This document shows, piece after piece, positions 1 through 8,450 of a DNA stretch of 64,000 nucleotides; position 1 is the stretch's first letter; every line of letters begins with the position of its first letter. Location of the stretch: positions 186,001-250,000 of the forward strand of contig NZ_CAOJCM010000006.1 of NCBI RefSeq assembly GCF_948329825.1, read 5' to 3'. The DNA comes from Paenibacillus sp. JJ-100. GTDB taxonomy: Bacteria > Bacillota > Bacilli > Paenibacillales > Paenibacillaceae. The position numbers and the translations under genes are program-made. The notes under the pieces are model-generated. The model made no database searches. It was not told where the DNA came from and saw only the letters and a list, made by a program, of their open reading frames with translations.

Positions 1-142
1 GCAGCTATGAAGCTTTCCCAGCAGGGAGAGTGTTTATGATATACATATTTTCTGCCTTTAGCAGGGCACTCACAGAGCATCCTGTATCATCTTGGATAAT
101 CTGTTTCTTATCCTGTATAGAGCATTACCTGCTCCATTGCTA

Positions 143-1174
143 TTACAGATCGTCGAATCCGTTATCGTCGCCTACTTTACCATAGTTACGGGATTTGGCT
201 TCGAAGAAGTCGGTTTTCGTTGCGTTCAGTGCTTCGTCAGAGAACGGTTTGATCCAAGGCATGCAGTTTACGTCCACGCCTTCATACGCTTTTTCCATAC
301 CCATCAGACGAAGACGTTTGTTAGCGATGTATTTAATGTAGTCTTCCAGCTCGTTCAGGTCGATGCCGCGAACGTTGCTGAGGGTGTAGTGTGCCCAGTT
401 GGTTTCAAGTTCAACTGCGCGGTCAATCGTTTTGTATACGTAGTCCATGTTTTCTGGCGTGTTAAGTTCAGGGAAGTCTACCAGTAACTGTTTGAACACT
501 TCAGCGAAGAAGTAGCAGTGCTGGTTCTCATCCCGCTGAATGTACGAGATCATCTGGCTGGTTGCCATCATTTTCTGATCCCGAGCCAGGTTATAGAAGA
601 ACGCAAATGTACTATAGAAGAAAATACCTTCGAGAATCAGGTCAGCTACCATAGCTTGGAAGAATGTCTGTGGAGACGGATTGTCTCGGAAGCTTTGGTA
701 GATGTCAGAGATGAAACGGTTGCGGTCAAGCAGTACCGGATCATGTTTCCAGTATTCGAAAATCTCTTTCTGCTCCTGTTCGGATACGATCGAAGACAGA
801 ACGTAGGAATAGGATTGGTTGTGCACAACTTCCTGCTGTCCGATAATCGCTGAGATAGCCTCAAGCGAAGAGTCCGTAAAGTAACGTTTTACATCACCAA
901 CAAACATTGTCTGCATGGAATCCAAAACGGCAAGCAAGGAGATGTTAATTTTAAATGTACGCTGCTCTTCAGGATCCAGATGGGGGAACTGAGAAGCGTC
1001 CTTGGACATTGGAATCTCGTCCGCAATCCAGTGGTTGAGCAACAATACTTTATACAATTTGTACATGTGAGGCATACGAATGTCGTTCCAGTTCAGGATC
1101 CCCGAGCATTCACCTTCAATGATGCGAGTCGATTGGTTAGGGGCTTCGGTATTAAAAATTTTCTGTACTTGCAT
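143..1174 (-). CDS. nrdB: Ribonucleoside-diphosphate reductase, beta subunit (class I)
   Basis: Small subunit of class I ribonucleotide reductase. It holds the di-iron centre and tyrosyl radical that start reduction of ribonucleoside diphosphates to deoxy forms. The 343-residue product shows the expected ligand set: D85, E115 and H118 followed four residues later by Y122 (the radical position), then E182, E216 and H219. The numbering is almost that of E. coli NrdB. The start ATG is preceded by AAGGAGTG at good spacing. It lies 158 bp downstream of nrdA on the same strand, so the two form an operon. No gene is seen in the 142 bases to its left, at the window edge. Confidence 0.95.
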   Translation of the reverse strand: MQVQKIFNTEAPNQSTRIIEGECSGILNWNDIRMPHMYKLYKVLLLNHWIADEIPMSKDASQFPHLDPEEQRTFKINISLLAVLDSMQTMFVGDVKRYFTDSSLEAISAIIGQQEVVHNQSYSYVLSSIVSEQEQKEIFEYWKHDPVLLDRNRFISDIYQSFRDNPSPQTFFQAMVADLILEGIFFYSTFAFFYNLARDQKMMATSQMISYIQRDENQHCYFFAEVFKQLLVDFPELNTPENMDYVYKTIDRAVELETNWAHYTLSNVRGIDLNELEDYIKYIANKRLRLMGMEKAYEGVDVNCMPWIKPFSDEALNATKTDFFEAKSRNYGKVGDDNGFDDL

Positions 1175-1332
1175 AATCCGTTCACTCCTTGAATGATTTT
1201 ACACTGTAAATAAACGATAACGAAAGAATAAACTTCCGCATGCGACGTTGAGGTTTTGGGTAAAAAAGAACCAGGGCAACGCTATTTTGCATTCAAAACA
1301 GGATGCCCCGGTGGTCATCATAGTCTTATCAA

Positions 1333-3666
1333 TCAGCTCGCGCAGGAATCGCATTCCTCGATCGTTAATGCACGGCTTCGAACATAATAAGTGGATTTCA
1401 TACCGGCTCTCCAAGCATGCAGATGCAGTTCCAAGAACTCGGTCGCCTTAATATCCGGTCGAACATACAGGTTGAAGCTTTGACCCTGGTCAACGTGACG
1501 TTGACGGGCAGCCGCCATGTTGATGGAAGCATGCTGATCGACCATAAATGCCGTCTTGTAGTACCAGATCGTTTTATCAGACAGATCCGGTGCCGGGTTG
1601 GCAATTTTGTATGTTGTTTTCTCTTCATAGGACAACAGCTCATAGAGCGGGTCAATACTTGCTGTTGAACCAGCAATAATGGAAGTGGAGCCGTTCGGTG
1701 CGATAGCAAACATCCAGGCGTTACGTACACCATTTTGTTTAACCTGCGCTTGCAGTTCTTTCCACTGTTCTGTTGTTACGTATTTTCCAACGCGCTCGCC
1801 TGTCGTGTAATCGCGTTGGTCGAAGTAATGACCGCTCTCCCAGTCAGAGCCTTTAAACTTCGGATAATGCCCTTTTTCTTTGGACAACTCCATGCTTGCT
1901 TGAACGAGCAGGTAGTTAATCTTTTCATACAGGTTATCATTATATGTCACAGCTTCTTCGGATTCCCAACGAATGCCTTCGAGAGCAAGCAGGTGATGCA
2001 GTCCGAATGTACCCAGACCAACAGCGCGGTATTGACTGTTCGTGTACTGAGCTTGAAGCACTTCAATATTGTTAATGTCGATTACGTTGTCCAGCATACG
2101 AACCTGAATTGGAATCAGGCGCTCCAGTACATCATGAGGTACGGCGCGAGCCAGGTGAATCGAGTTCAGGTTGCAGACCACGAAGTCGCCAGGTACTTTG
2201 GAGATCACGATGCGTGTCTGACCATCCTTGGTTACCAGTTCTTCTTTTTCCACTACAGTAGGGGATTGGTTCTGCATAATTTCAGTACACAGGTTGGACG
2301 AGTAGACCATACCATGTGCCCGGTTCGGGTTCGCCCGGTTTACGGTATCACGGTAGAACATGTACGGTGTACCTGTTTCGAGCTGTGATTTCATGACACG
2401 TTTCATGATGTCGATGGCTTGCACCGTAATACGGGACAACAACGGATGATTCACGGCTTCCTCATATTTCTCACGGAATGTACCTTGGCCTAAGGACTCA
2501 TCATAGAAGTCTTCCAGACCGAGTGCACGACCGTTTTCATCTTTCCAGCCCATGATTTTTTTTGTTTCGTGCGGGCAGAACAGGCTCCATTCGCCGCGGC
2601 TTGCCACACGCTCCATGAACAAGTCAGGCAGGCAGACACCGTGGAAGACGTCATGCGCACGCATCCGCTCGTCACCGTTGTTCAGCTTCAGGTCAAGGAA
2701 CGCCAGAATGTCTTTGTGGAAAACATCCAGGTATACGGCGATTGCACCTTTGCGTGTTCCGAGCTGATCTACACTCACGGCTGTGTTGTTCAACTGGCGA
2801 ATCCAAGGGATAACGCCTGAACTAGTGTTTTTGTGACCACGGATGTCTGAACCACGCGCTCTGACTTTACCGAGATACACTCCAATACCGCCACCCATTT
2901 TACTCAAACGGGCCACGTCTGTATTGGAATCGAAGATGCCTTCCAGAGAGTCATCAACGGTGTCAATGAAGCAACTGGAGAGCTGTCCAGCCACCTTTTT
3001 ACCTGCATTGGACATCGTCGGTGTAGCAGCCGTCATGTACATGTTGCTCATTGCCCAGTAAGCTTCTTTCACCAGCTCCATACGTTTCTCAGCAGGTTCT
3101 TGGTGCATTAGGTACATGGCAATGATCATGTAACGCTCTTGTGGCAGCTCCATGACTTTTCCGTCAAAATCATTGGCGAGGTAACGCTCTGCCAGTGTGA
3201 GCAAACCGATGTAGTCAAAGAGCAAATCGTTGCGGTAGTCGATGCACTCCGCGAGTTCGTCAATCTGTTCCTTGGTGTAACATTCCAGCAATTCTTCACG
3301 ATAGATCCCTTTTTTGACCAGGTCAACGATCAGTGGATGGAATGCACCGTAAGGTTCGTCTGGGTATGACTTGTATCTGCGGTTCGTTGCCGCTTTTTTG
3401 TAAAGGGAAGTTAGCAGAGATCTTGCTGCTGCAAATTTCCAGTTCGGCTCTTCTTTCGTTACCAGTTCCAGAGCGCTCATCATAAAAGCGTTGCTGATCT
3501 CATCTCCGGTGACTTCGTCACGACGAAGCTTGCTGATAACTCCGCGTACCAGACGTTCCTTGTCGAGCATGTCCAGTCCTTCCAGGATACGGTCGGCATA
3601 TACCGAGATGCGCATCTCGTCAAAGGCAAGCTGGCGATTGTTCGGCTTGGTCACAACTTGTGGCAT
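1333..3666 (-). CDS. nrdA: Ribonucleoside-diphosphate reductase, alpha subunit (class I)
   Basis: Catalytic large subunit (777 residues) of class I ribonucleotide reductase. Visible features are the active-site pair C232 and C498, the thiyl-radical C460 inside an NLCTE motif (N458, E462), the tandem tyrosines near the C terminus used in radical transfer, and a C-terminal CDSC redox pair that is re-reduced by thioredoxin or glutaredoxin. The N terminus carries only a short ATP-cone-like segment (roughly residues 10-70), so allosteric activity control may be reduced. The ATG is preceded by GCGAGGA. It is the first gene of nrdA-nrdB; NrdR boxes and a promoter lie about 0.5 kb upstream. Confidence 0.95.
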   Translation of the reverse strand: MPQVVTKPNNRQLAFDEMRISVYADRILEGLDMLDKERLVRGVISKLRRDEVTGDEISNAFMMSALELVTKEEPNWKFAAARSLLTSLYKKAATNRRYKSYPDEPYGAFHPLIVDLVKKGIYREELLECYTKEQIDELAECIDYRNDLLFDYIGLLTLAERYLANDFDGKVMELPQERYMIIAMYLMHQEPAEKRMELVKEAYWAMSNMYMTAATPTMSNAGKKVAGQLSSCFIDTVDDSLEGIFDSNTDVARLSKMGGGIGVYLGKVRARGSDIRGHKNTSSGVIPWIRQLNNTAVSVDQLGTRKGAIAVYLDVFHKDILAFLDLKLNNGDERMRAHDVFHGVCLPDLFMERVASRGEWSLFCPHETKKIMGWKDENGRALGLEDFYDESLGQGTFREKYEEAVNHPLLSRITVQAIDIMKRVMKSQLETGTPYMFYRDTVNRANPNRAHGMVYSSNLCTEIMQNQSPTVVEKEELVTKDGQTRIVISKVPGDFVVCNLNSIHLARAVPHDVLERLIPIQVRMLDNVIDINNIEVLQAQYTNSQYRAVGLGTFGLHHLLALEGIRWESEEAVTYNDNLYEKINYLLVQASMELSKEKGHYPKFKGSDWESGHYFDQRDYTTGERVGKYVTTEQWKELQAQVKQNGVRNAWMFAIAPNGSTSIIAGSTASIDPLYELLSYEEKTTYKIANPAPDLSDKTIWYYKTAFMVDQHASINMAAARQRHVDQGQSFNLYVRPDIKATEFLELHLHAWRAGMKSTYYVRSRALTIEECDSCAS

Positions 3667-4162
3667 GAATATTCCTCGCTTTCACATGATAAAAAATAAA
3701 TAAATGAAAACCATTCTTTATGAATAGAATGGGAAGTCTACAACGATAAGGTAAATGCTGATTCTTGCGGACTACATTAGGGTAGTATCCAGGTACGGTT
3801 TGGATGGGCCATACGACAAGGTTTGAACAGAACATGCTCATACAAAAAGCATTCCCCTTGCCTTGCGGCTGAAAATGCCCATCCATGTTCTGGCTGCCCC
3901 TATCTGTCCGTGTATGGCTCTGACAGAACAAGTTGCTGTATGTAAGCTTTTGTCTGATCTGATCGGTTCGTACCTGTAAGTGAGGGTGCCGGGCACAGTC
4001 CAAATAGCCCCGTTAACCTCCGTACCAGTTCTGTCTTCGAGAAAGCGACTTACACCTACAGGGGCGTGCTTTTGAAGGTGATCACGACTCGCTTATCAAG
4101 AGATTTCAGATACTGGGTATAAGAAGTGGGGGAATCCCGGTTCACTATATTTTGTTGTTGTT
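3667..4162 (-). promoter_or_regulatory. Long, structured nrdA 5' leader
   Basis: About 490 bases separate the predicted nrdA promoter from the nrdA start codon. No convincing gene lies here; a 127-codon reading frame across it has no family resemblance. Read on the minus strand, the segment holds several long-range complementary pairs. A GGATGGGC near 3887 faces GCCCATCC near 3806, CAGAACATG faces CATGTTCTG nearby, and TGTAAGT (about 4050) faces ACTTACA (about 3977). A GCATT...AATGC hairpin followed by TTTTTG (about 3846-3878) resembles an attenuator. I do not recognise a known riboswitch class. Confidence 0.35.
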
Positions 4163-4196
4163 ATAATAACATACCCCAACATATAGTGTTTGTAAA
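4142..4196 (-). promoter_or_regulatory. nrdAB promoter with two NrdR boxes
   Basis: On the minus strand, TTTACA (4196-4191), a 17-base spacer and TATGTT (4173-4168) form a sigma-A-like promoter. Two 16-base sites resembling the NrdR consensus (ACACTATATATAGTGT) overlap it. One is at 4174-4189, with a perfect ATATAGTGT half, covering the spacer. The other is at 4142-4157, with a perfect CACTATAT half, near the transcription start. Their starts are 32 bases apart, about three helical turns, as is typical for cooperative NrdR binding. NrdR is the ATP/dATP-sensing repressor of ribonucleotide reductase genes. Confidence 0.75.
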
Positions 4197-4329
4197 CAGG
4201 GTTTAAACAACAAAACGTAATTCCGAGTATACCATTTAAGCTATGAATCCGCAAAGGAAAAGGACTGGAAGATTTGAAGATTCTGCGAAAAAAAATTTAA
4301 TGCATATGGAATGACGTCATCACGTCAGT

Positions 4330-4359
4330 TTGAATTCGAACACTTTTAACTGGTAAAAT
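4330..4359 (+). promoter_or_regulatory. Candidate sigma-A promoter for the thiamine-binding-family gene
   Basis: TTGAAT (4330-4335), an 18-base spacer and TAAAAT (4354-4359) lie about 70 bases before the GTG start of the downstream gene. Together with the nrdAB promoter it makes this a divergent control region. Confidence 0.45.
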
Positions 4360-4430
4360 AGAAAGAGTCAAAACTCGACTAAAACTTGAGCGGCAACGGT
4401 TCAATCGGGGCCCAAAGGAGGCAGAGCTAA

Positions 4431-4757
4431 GTGGCAATTGCAGAAGTAACCGTCATACCGATTGGGACGGGAACTACCAGTCTGAGTAGTTACGTAGCAG
4501 ATATGCAAAACATATTGGAAAGACAGCGCGGTATATCATACCAATTGACTTCGATGAGTACGATTATTGAAGGCCCGCTAAATGAAGTTTTTACCGCAAT
4601 CGCAGCCTTACATGAAGCTCCGTTTCTGTCAGGGGCCCAACGTGTCTCTACATCCGTGAAGATTGATGATCGACGTGACAAACCGGATGCCTCCAGTGTG
4701 CAGAAGCTGCAATCCGTGCAGGACAAATTAATTTCGCTGCACAACAGGCCGAATTAA
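4431..4757 (+). CDS. MTH1187/YqgV-family thiamine-binding protein
   Basis: A 108-residue cytoplasmic protein of the DUF77/MTH1187 (YqgV) family, ferredoxin-like folds that in YkoF-type relatives bind thiamine or its pyrimidine part. Recognisable family features are the N-terminal VTVIPIGTGTTSLSSYV strand-turn, a mid-protein SMSTIIEGPL strand and the RVSTSVKIDDRRDK strand close to the C terminus. The start is GTG, chosen because AAAGGAGG lies just upstream. It is a single gene, divergent from nrdAB. Its exact physiological role is inferred from the family only. Confidence 0.8.
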   Translation: MAIAEVTVIPIGTGTTSLSSYVADMQNILERQRGISYQLTSMSTIIEGPLNEVFTAIAALHEAPFLSGAQRVSTSVKIDDRRDKPDASSVQKLQSVQDKLISLHNRPN

Positions 4758-4858
4758 AGCGATAACCAATCTTGAGATTATGTGGCAGGAGCCATAGAAG
4801 CACTTTTCTAACAATATGTTCATAGATATGCTAATTTAAGTTCATAGACATATGAAAT

Positions 4859-4918
4859 ACACCCTTTAGAATTTTATGGATAAACGATAGTCTACCACCA
4901 TGTCATTCTAAAGGGTGT
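4859..4918. terminator. Perfect 14-bp inverted repeat between convergent genes
   Basis: ACACCCTTTAGAAT (4859-4872) and its exact reverse complement (4905-4918) enclose a 32-base loop between two convergent genes. There is no T-run, so it is a weak or factor-assisted terminator at best, or a different palindromic element. Confidence 0.4.
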
Positions 4919-4951
4919 GTACAAGAACAAAACCGAGATTTCGGCCTTGAA

Positions 4952-5479
4952 TTAACGGATCAAGCCGGATTTTTTCAGATCTTCACGATGCAGGACAAGA
5001 GATCCTTGTAGTTTTTTGTAACGGATCGTGTTACCAGAAGGATCTGCTACAACTTTTTCCTCGGCCTCTTTAAGGCCATTAGCATTGACTGTAAGGAGAG
5101 TATTTAAATTTTTCGAAACGTTGTATACGTCAGCTGAATCTCCTTTAAGTTCAACCTTATAACCGTAAGCAGCAGATAGATCGATTAGAGTGATCCATTC
5201 CGCTTGGGATTGACTTTTTGCAGAGAACTCAATCGAGCGAGTGGCGCTCCGATAGTTTACCTCATAACCCAGAATTTTAGCAGCTTCACGCAGTTGTACA
5301 TATGTATTTCCTTTATAAAGCAATTGATTGGATGCTACGGATTTCGACTGGCCATTCACCATAATCTTGAAATTAGCCAGAGTCGCTTGAACCTTTTGGG
5401 AAGTAGCGGCTACAGCCATAGAGGAAGAGCCAACCAGTAACCCTACGGATAAAGCGATGATAACTTTCTTCATTTTCAT
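4952..5479 (-). CDS. Secreted copper-amine-oxidase N-terminal (stalk) domain protein
   Basis: A 175-residue exported protein. Residues 1-25 form a signal peptide (basic MKMKK, hydrophobic core, AxA-type cleavage near VAAT). Residues about 35-100 match the copper amine oxidase N-terminal-like domain that is common as a stalk module in Paenibacillus exported proteins (IMVNGQSK, YVQLREAAKILGYEV). No enzymatic domain follows. RBS AGGAG lies 8 bases before the ATG. Probably a cell-surface or secreted binding module; the ligand is unknown. Confidence 0.75.
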   Translation of the reverse strand: MKMKKVIIALSVGLLVGSSSMAVAATSQKVQATLANFKIMVNGQSKSVASNQLLYKGNTYVQLREAAKILGYEVNYRSATRSIEFSAKSQSQAEWITLIDLSAAYGYKVELKGDSADVYNVSKNLNTLLTVNANGLKEAEEKVVADPSGNTIRYKKLQGSLVLHREDLKKSGLIR

Positions 5480-5610
5480 GTCCTCAACTCCTATGAAATT
5501 GTAATATACCAGAAAATTTTACCCCATTGTTCCTAAATTGAAACAGGAGTAATTTATTATTTTTCTCCGGCTTTAGAACCAAAGAGTGATGAAGGAAAAG
5601 GGAAAAAATG

Positions 5611-5648
5611 AAAAAAAATAGCCGTCTTCCATTAAATTGAAGACGGCC
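5611..5648 (-). terminator. Rho-independent terminator of the lipoprotein gene
   Basis: On the minus strand a perfect GCCGTCTTC/GAAGACGGC stem is followed by TATTTTTTTT, directly downstream of the 5687-6805 gene. Confidence 0.85.
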
Positions 5649-5686
5649 AATTCGTATTTATTAATTCTGTAGGCTTGCATCATTAC

Positions 5687-6805
5687 CTATTCAGCTACAA
5701 TTAATGACGCTCCTATTAAAGTAGAGTTAGTGAATCCACCACTCACATTTTCGAACGAGTAGTTGGCGATCGGTGCGCCAATCACGGTAGCATAGTCACC
5801 GTCAAGCAAGTCTCCTGTCGAGGCAGGATATATCGCTGTAATATAATTACCATAATCATCCTCAACTAGTACCATGGCGAAGGTTCCTCCCAAGGAGTTA
5901 TCTTCTTCGACTTGAATAACCTGACCGCTTACACTGACAAACTCAGTGTAGTAATTAGATACGTTTTTATTGAGGTGTCGAGTTGTCACGTCTTTATTCA
6001 CGAGTCCTTTAACCTTTTTGCGAAGGTCTGCGGTTTCTGCAGGGAATAGATCCGTGTGTTTCGCAAAGAAATCATACGATGCTTGCTCCAGCACGGCTTC
6101 GTCAGAGGTTAAAAATGGAGCCAGATCATTAAAAAAATCAGCGACAGTTGCAGTGGAAGACTGGTTTTCTGTCGATGCTGTTTGAGCTGTTTGCGCCAGT
6201 GTGTCTGTGAAATTCAAAGAGTTAAGGATGGTATTGGCCTCTTCTGAATTATAAGTATCCTTGGCATAGCTTAATGTCATGGTATAGAGCTCTGTGTTGG
6301 TTGGAATCATGTATTGAATCAGGACGATGTCGGTGCCAGAAGAATGAGTATAGCTCCCCTCAAGTACACCTGCGTTTATTTCTTTATAAGGCTTATTGCT
6401 ATAGCTTGTCTTCTTGTAATTGGATATACCAATAGATTCGCCGTTCTGCACGTAGTAGTCCGCAGTATTGTTAGCAAATTCCTCTGGATTAACAGAACCT
6501 GATGCATTGGCTTCGATGGTCAAGTTTACGTTATCTGCAAATTTTGCTGAGGTGGATGGATTTGAAAATGCAGCTTTGACCGCTGCGTTTAATTGACTGG
6601 TATCTACACTTTTCCAAGATTCAGGATGTGAGAAGGAAAATCCTTCCCCTTTGTATGTAGTATACTTAGCTTCCTTCGTCTCACTTGAGACGGTTTGGGC
6701 TGCATTTGTTGCTTCAGATGTCTTGTTCTCAACTGATTTTTCTGAGTTGCTGCAAGCACTAAGTAGTGCGGTTAATGCTAGGATCGTAACTAGTTTCTTC
6801 ATCAT
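5687..6805 (-). CDS. Lipoprotein with PsbP/DUF1795-like domain
   Basis: A 372-residue predicted lipoprotein: MMKKLV, hydrophobic core, then a lipobox LLSAC with the acylated cysteine at about residue 18. Residues 50-200 look like a PsbP/DUF1795-type domain (GEGFSFSHPESWKSVD at the start, FANNTADYYV helix, LNSLNF end). Residues about 280-370 form a second all-beta segment (SGQVIQVEEDN ... GDYATVIGAPIANYSFENVSGG), suggestive of an OB-like module. RBS AGGGGAA precedes the first ATG; a strong terminator follows. Monocistronic, anchored outside the membrane; function unknown. Confidence 0.7.
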   Translation of the reverse strand: MMKKLVTILALTALLSACSNSEKSVENKTSEATNAAQTVSSETKEAKYTTYKGEGFSFSHPESWKSVDTSQLNAAVKAAFSNPSTSAKFADNVNLTIEANASGSVNPEEFANNTADYYVQNGESIGISNYKKTSYSNKPYKEINAGVLEGSYTHSSGTDIVLIQYMIPTNTELYTMTLSYAKDTYNSEEANTILNSLNFTDTLAQTAQTASTENQSSTATVADFFNDLAPFLTSDEAVLEQASYDFFAKHTDLFPAETADLRKKVKGLVNKDVTTRHLNKNVSNYYTEFVSVSGQVIQVEEDNSLGGTFAMVLVEDDYGNYITAIYPASTGDLLDGDYATVIGAPIANYSFENVSGGFTNSTLIGASLIVAE

Positions 6806-7101
6806 TTTTCTATTCCCCTAATATGGTTCCCATCGGTTGGGTTTTGTTCTTATGTCATCGGGCATTCGCTTAAGGCAGGCTTGATTACTCCTTTCCATAT
6901 GAATATATAATTCTGAGTATTTCTAAAGAATTTCTAAAGAAGATGTACCTTCCCTGATAGGGGATATAGATCCTCTTCTATTAATTCTATCACTTAGGTG
7001 CTTATAAGGTAAGTAAACCGCCTATTTTAATCATGAGCCCGGTCTACTGTGTCTCTGTTGCATATAGTGAACTGTACCTCAAATCAAAAGGAGGGTTTTA
7101 C

Positions 7102-7203
7102 ATGAGTGGAGTCGTTGGTGGATACGGCGGATGGACATCGACTGGTGCGATCCTGGTTCTCTTTATCTTGCTGGTGATCATTTCTAAAGCATTCTTGATC
7201 TAA
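7102..7203 (+). CDS. YjcZ-family small membrane protein, copy 1
   Basis: A 33-residue protein: a short Gly/Tyr-rich head (GGYGGWTSTG) and one hydrophobic segment, ILVLFILLVIISK, of the YjcZ/YhdJ sporulation-associated family. A very strong RBS, AAAAGGAGGG, precedes the ATG. Too short for most gene callers. It is followed after 42 bases by a close paralogue (7246-7350). Family members are often found in spores; the molecular role is unknown. Confidence 0.85.
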   Translation: MSGVVGGYGGWTSTGAILVLFILLVIISKAFLI

Positions 7204-7245
7204 TAAACGTTTAGACTGTCATGATATAAGCAAGGAGGGGTTAAG

Positions 7246-7350
7246 ATGAGTGAAGTAGCGGGCGTAGGATACGGCGGCTGGACTTCCACTGGAGCAATCC
7301 TGGTGTTGTTCATTCTGCTGGTAATTATCACGAAATCATTCTGGGTATAA
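7246..7350 (+). CDS. YjcZ-family small membrane protein, copy 2
   Basis: A 34-residue paralogue of the preceding gene. It shares YGGWTSTGAILVLFILLVII almost exactly and ends KSFWV. RBS AAGGAGGGG sits just ahead of the ATG, and a terminator follows at 7362. The DNA of the two copies has diverged at third codon positions while the protein is kept, indicating selection on the peptide. Confidence 0.85.
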   Translation: MSEVAGVGYGGWTSTGAILVLFILLVIITKSFWV

Positions 7351-7361
7351 TTTGTCGAGCT

Positions 7362-7386
7362 CTGCCGGGTAACCGGCAGGGTTTTA
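7362..7386 (+). terminator. Rho-independent terminator after the YjcZ pair
   Basis: CTGCCGG, GTAA loop, CCGGCAG, then GGTTTTAT. Confidence 0.8.
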
Positions 7387-7557
7387 TAAGAATGGACAAG
7401 CTGTGTGATCAGGGGGGGGAGAGACACACAGGGGAAGGCGAAGAGGTGGAAGTGATGACGAATGCCCATTTTGACATGATGAGGGCCATAGCCCGGTCCG
7501 CGAATCGGGCAGATACATAGCTTAGGGGTGTAGGCAAATGTTAAGGAGGAATGAGTA

Positions 7558-7863
7558 ATGAACGAAATTAAACCAAACACACCGAACGGACAGGGGCATG
7601 TTTACGGAGTTAAAGGAGGAAAAGAGCAGATGTACGGATACCAATACACAGGTCACGAGATGTACACTTACGGCACGATGCCAATGGGGTATGGTTACGG
7701 TTATCAGTCAAATCAGGCACCGATGATGCATGGATATAACCATGGTTACAATCAGGGTTATGCACCTGCTTATGGTTATGGTGGAGGAGTCTGGAGCTCG
7801 ATGGGAACCATTCTTGTATTGTTCATCTTGCTCGTCATCATTTCCAAAACAATGTTTATCTAA
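7558..7863 (+). CDS. YjcZ-family protein with long Tyr/Gly-rich N-terminal extension
   Basis: A 101-residue protein whose last 25 residues repeat the YjcZ membrane segment (SSMGTILVLFILLVIISK). The first 75 residues are hydrophilic and rich in Y, G, M, H, N and Q with repeats such as GYNHGYNQGYAPAYGYGG. RBS AAGGAGGAATG is at the start. The tail suggests membrane anchoring, with the aromatic low-complexity part perhaps in the spore coat or assembling with itself; this is inference. An internal ATG (7630) also has a ribosome binding site (GGAGG), so a shorter form is possible. Confidence 0.75.
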   Translation: MNEIKPNTPNGQGHVYGVKGGKEQMYGYQYTGHEMYTYGTMPMGYGYGYQSNQAPMMHGYNHGYNQGYAPAYGYGGGVWSSMGTILVLFILLVIISKTMFI

Positions 7864-7932
7864 TTCTTTTGTTAAGAGAGGCTGCCGTCCTAGCGTGGAC
7901 TGCACCAATGGTTGTGAATCGGAAACATGGAA

Positions 7933-7961
7933 AAGCACCCGGAACCCAATTCCGGGTGCTT
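7933..7961. terminator. Bidirectional terminator hairpin
   Basis: AGCACCCGGAA pairs perfectly with TTCCGGGTGCT across a short loop. On the minus strand the stem is followed by TTTTCC. It could end the YjcZ-like gene and a minus-strand RNA from the right. Confidence 0.65.
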
Positions 7962-8004
7962 GATGTATGTTTTCAATCTTCTCAAGAATAAGTGATATCC
8001 AAAA

Positions 8005-8218
8005 CAACAAAAGCCCTACCTCTCTTTTGTCCTTGCGGCTCCGATGACCGCGCCAGTGTGAATGGGAACATCTTGTAAACCCTGTCTACTGGGTTATTGT
8101 GATTCAGGTTCGTCAATCTCCATAGGTTCGTTGATCGTATTCGCTGCGGTCGCAGCATGAAGAAAATATTCCGGGGTTAAAAAGAAGACAGAAAATCATA
8201 TGAGGTTGTTTATACAAC
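8005..8218 (-). ncRNA. Candidate structured small RNA (unidentified)
   Basis: The roughly 630 bases between 7864 and 8492 hold no gene. Minus-strand transcription from the promoter at 8253-8225 would give an RNA that starts near 8218. Inside it, GACCGC (about 8148-8153) can close onto GCGGTC (about 8047-8052), enclosing an AACCC...GGGTT hairpin (8077-8094) and a GATCAACGAACC/GATTGACGAACC repeat pair. A CAAAAG/CTTTTG stem with T-rich tail lies near 8005-8030, and the stronger hairpin at 7933-7961 is further down. Size and rod shape would suit a regulatory RNA such as 6S, but I could not match it to one. Confidence 0.3.
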
Positions 8219-8224
8219 TTTTAT

Positions 8225-8253
8225 ATCATACTACAGTCTGTAATATATTGCAA
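8225..8253 (-). promoter_or_regulatory. Candidate promoter firing into the 8.0-8.2 kb intergenic region
   Basis: On the minus strand TTGCAA (8253-8248), a 17-base spacer and TATGAT (8230-8225) make a good sigma-A match with no protein gene downstream. Confidence 0.4.
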
Positions 8254-8406
8254 TAAAAAGGAATCAAAAGATAACAAAGTTTAAAATGGAATGGAATCAG
8301 GCATCATGAAATCTAGTCTCAACTCTTGTTGCAAAGGTGATATATGTACTGGAAGAAAGTGCAATCGAAAACGCAACCAACTTTATTAATTTTTTTGGTC
8401 AGAATA

Positions 8407-8450
8407 ACCGATAAACATATTGGAGGAAACATCATGATCCTCCTTTTTTA
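8407..8450 (+). promoter_or_regulatory. HD-GYP upstream element: sigma-D-like -10 and SD-containing hairpin
   Basis: ACCGATAA (8407-8414) resembles the sigma-D -10 box, with a weak TAAT 16 bases upstream. Just after it, GGAGGA (8422-8427) pairs with TCCTCC (8438-8443), followed by a T-run, forming a terminator-like hairpin. The hairpin loop contains an ATG preceded by that same Shine-Dalgarno sequence, encoding the five-residue MILLF. How this controls the HD-GYP gene 43 bases on is not clear. Confidence 0.3.

Noticed and set aside
3620..4003. 127-codon minus-strand reading frame upstream of nrdA
   Set aside because: It overlaps the nrdA start, has no ribosome binding site and resembles no protein; the region behaves as an RNA leader.
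4010..4075. Cobalamin riboswitch ahead of nrdA
   Set aside because: A GGTGTAAGTC stretch recalls part of the core, but the B12 box and the remaining conserved parts are missing.
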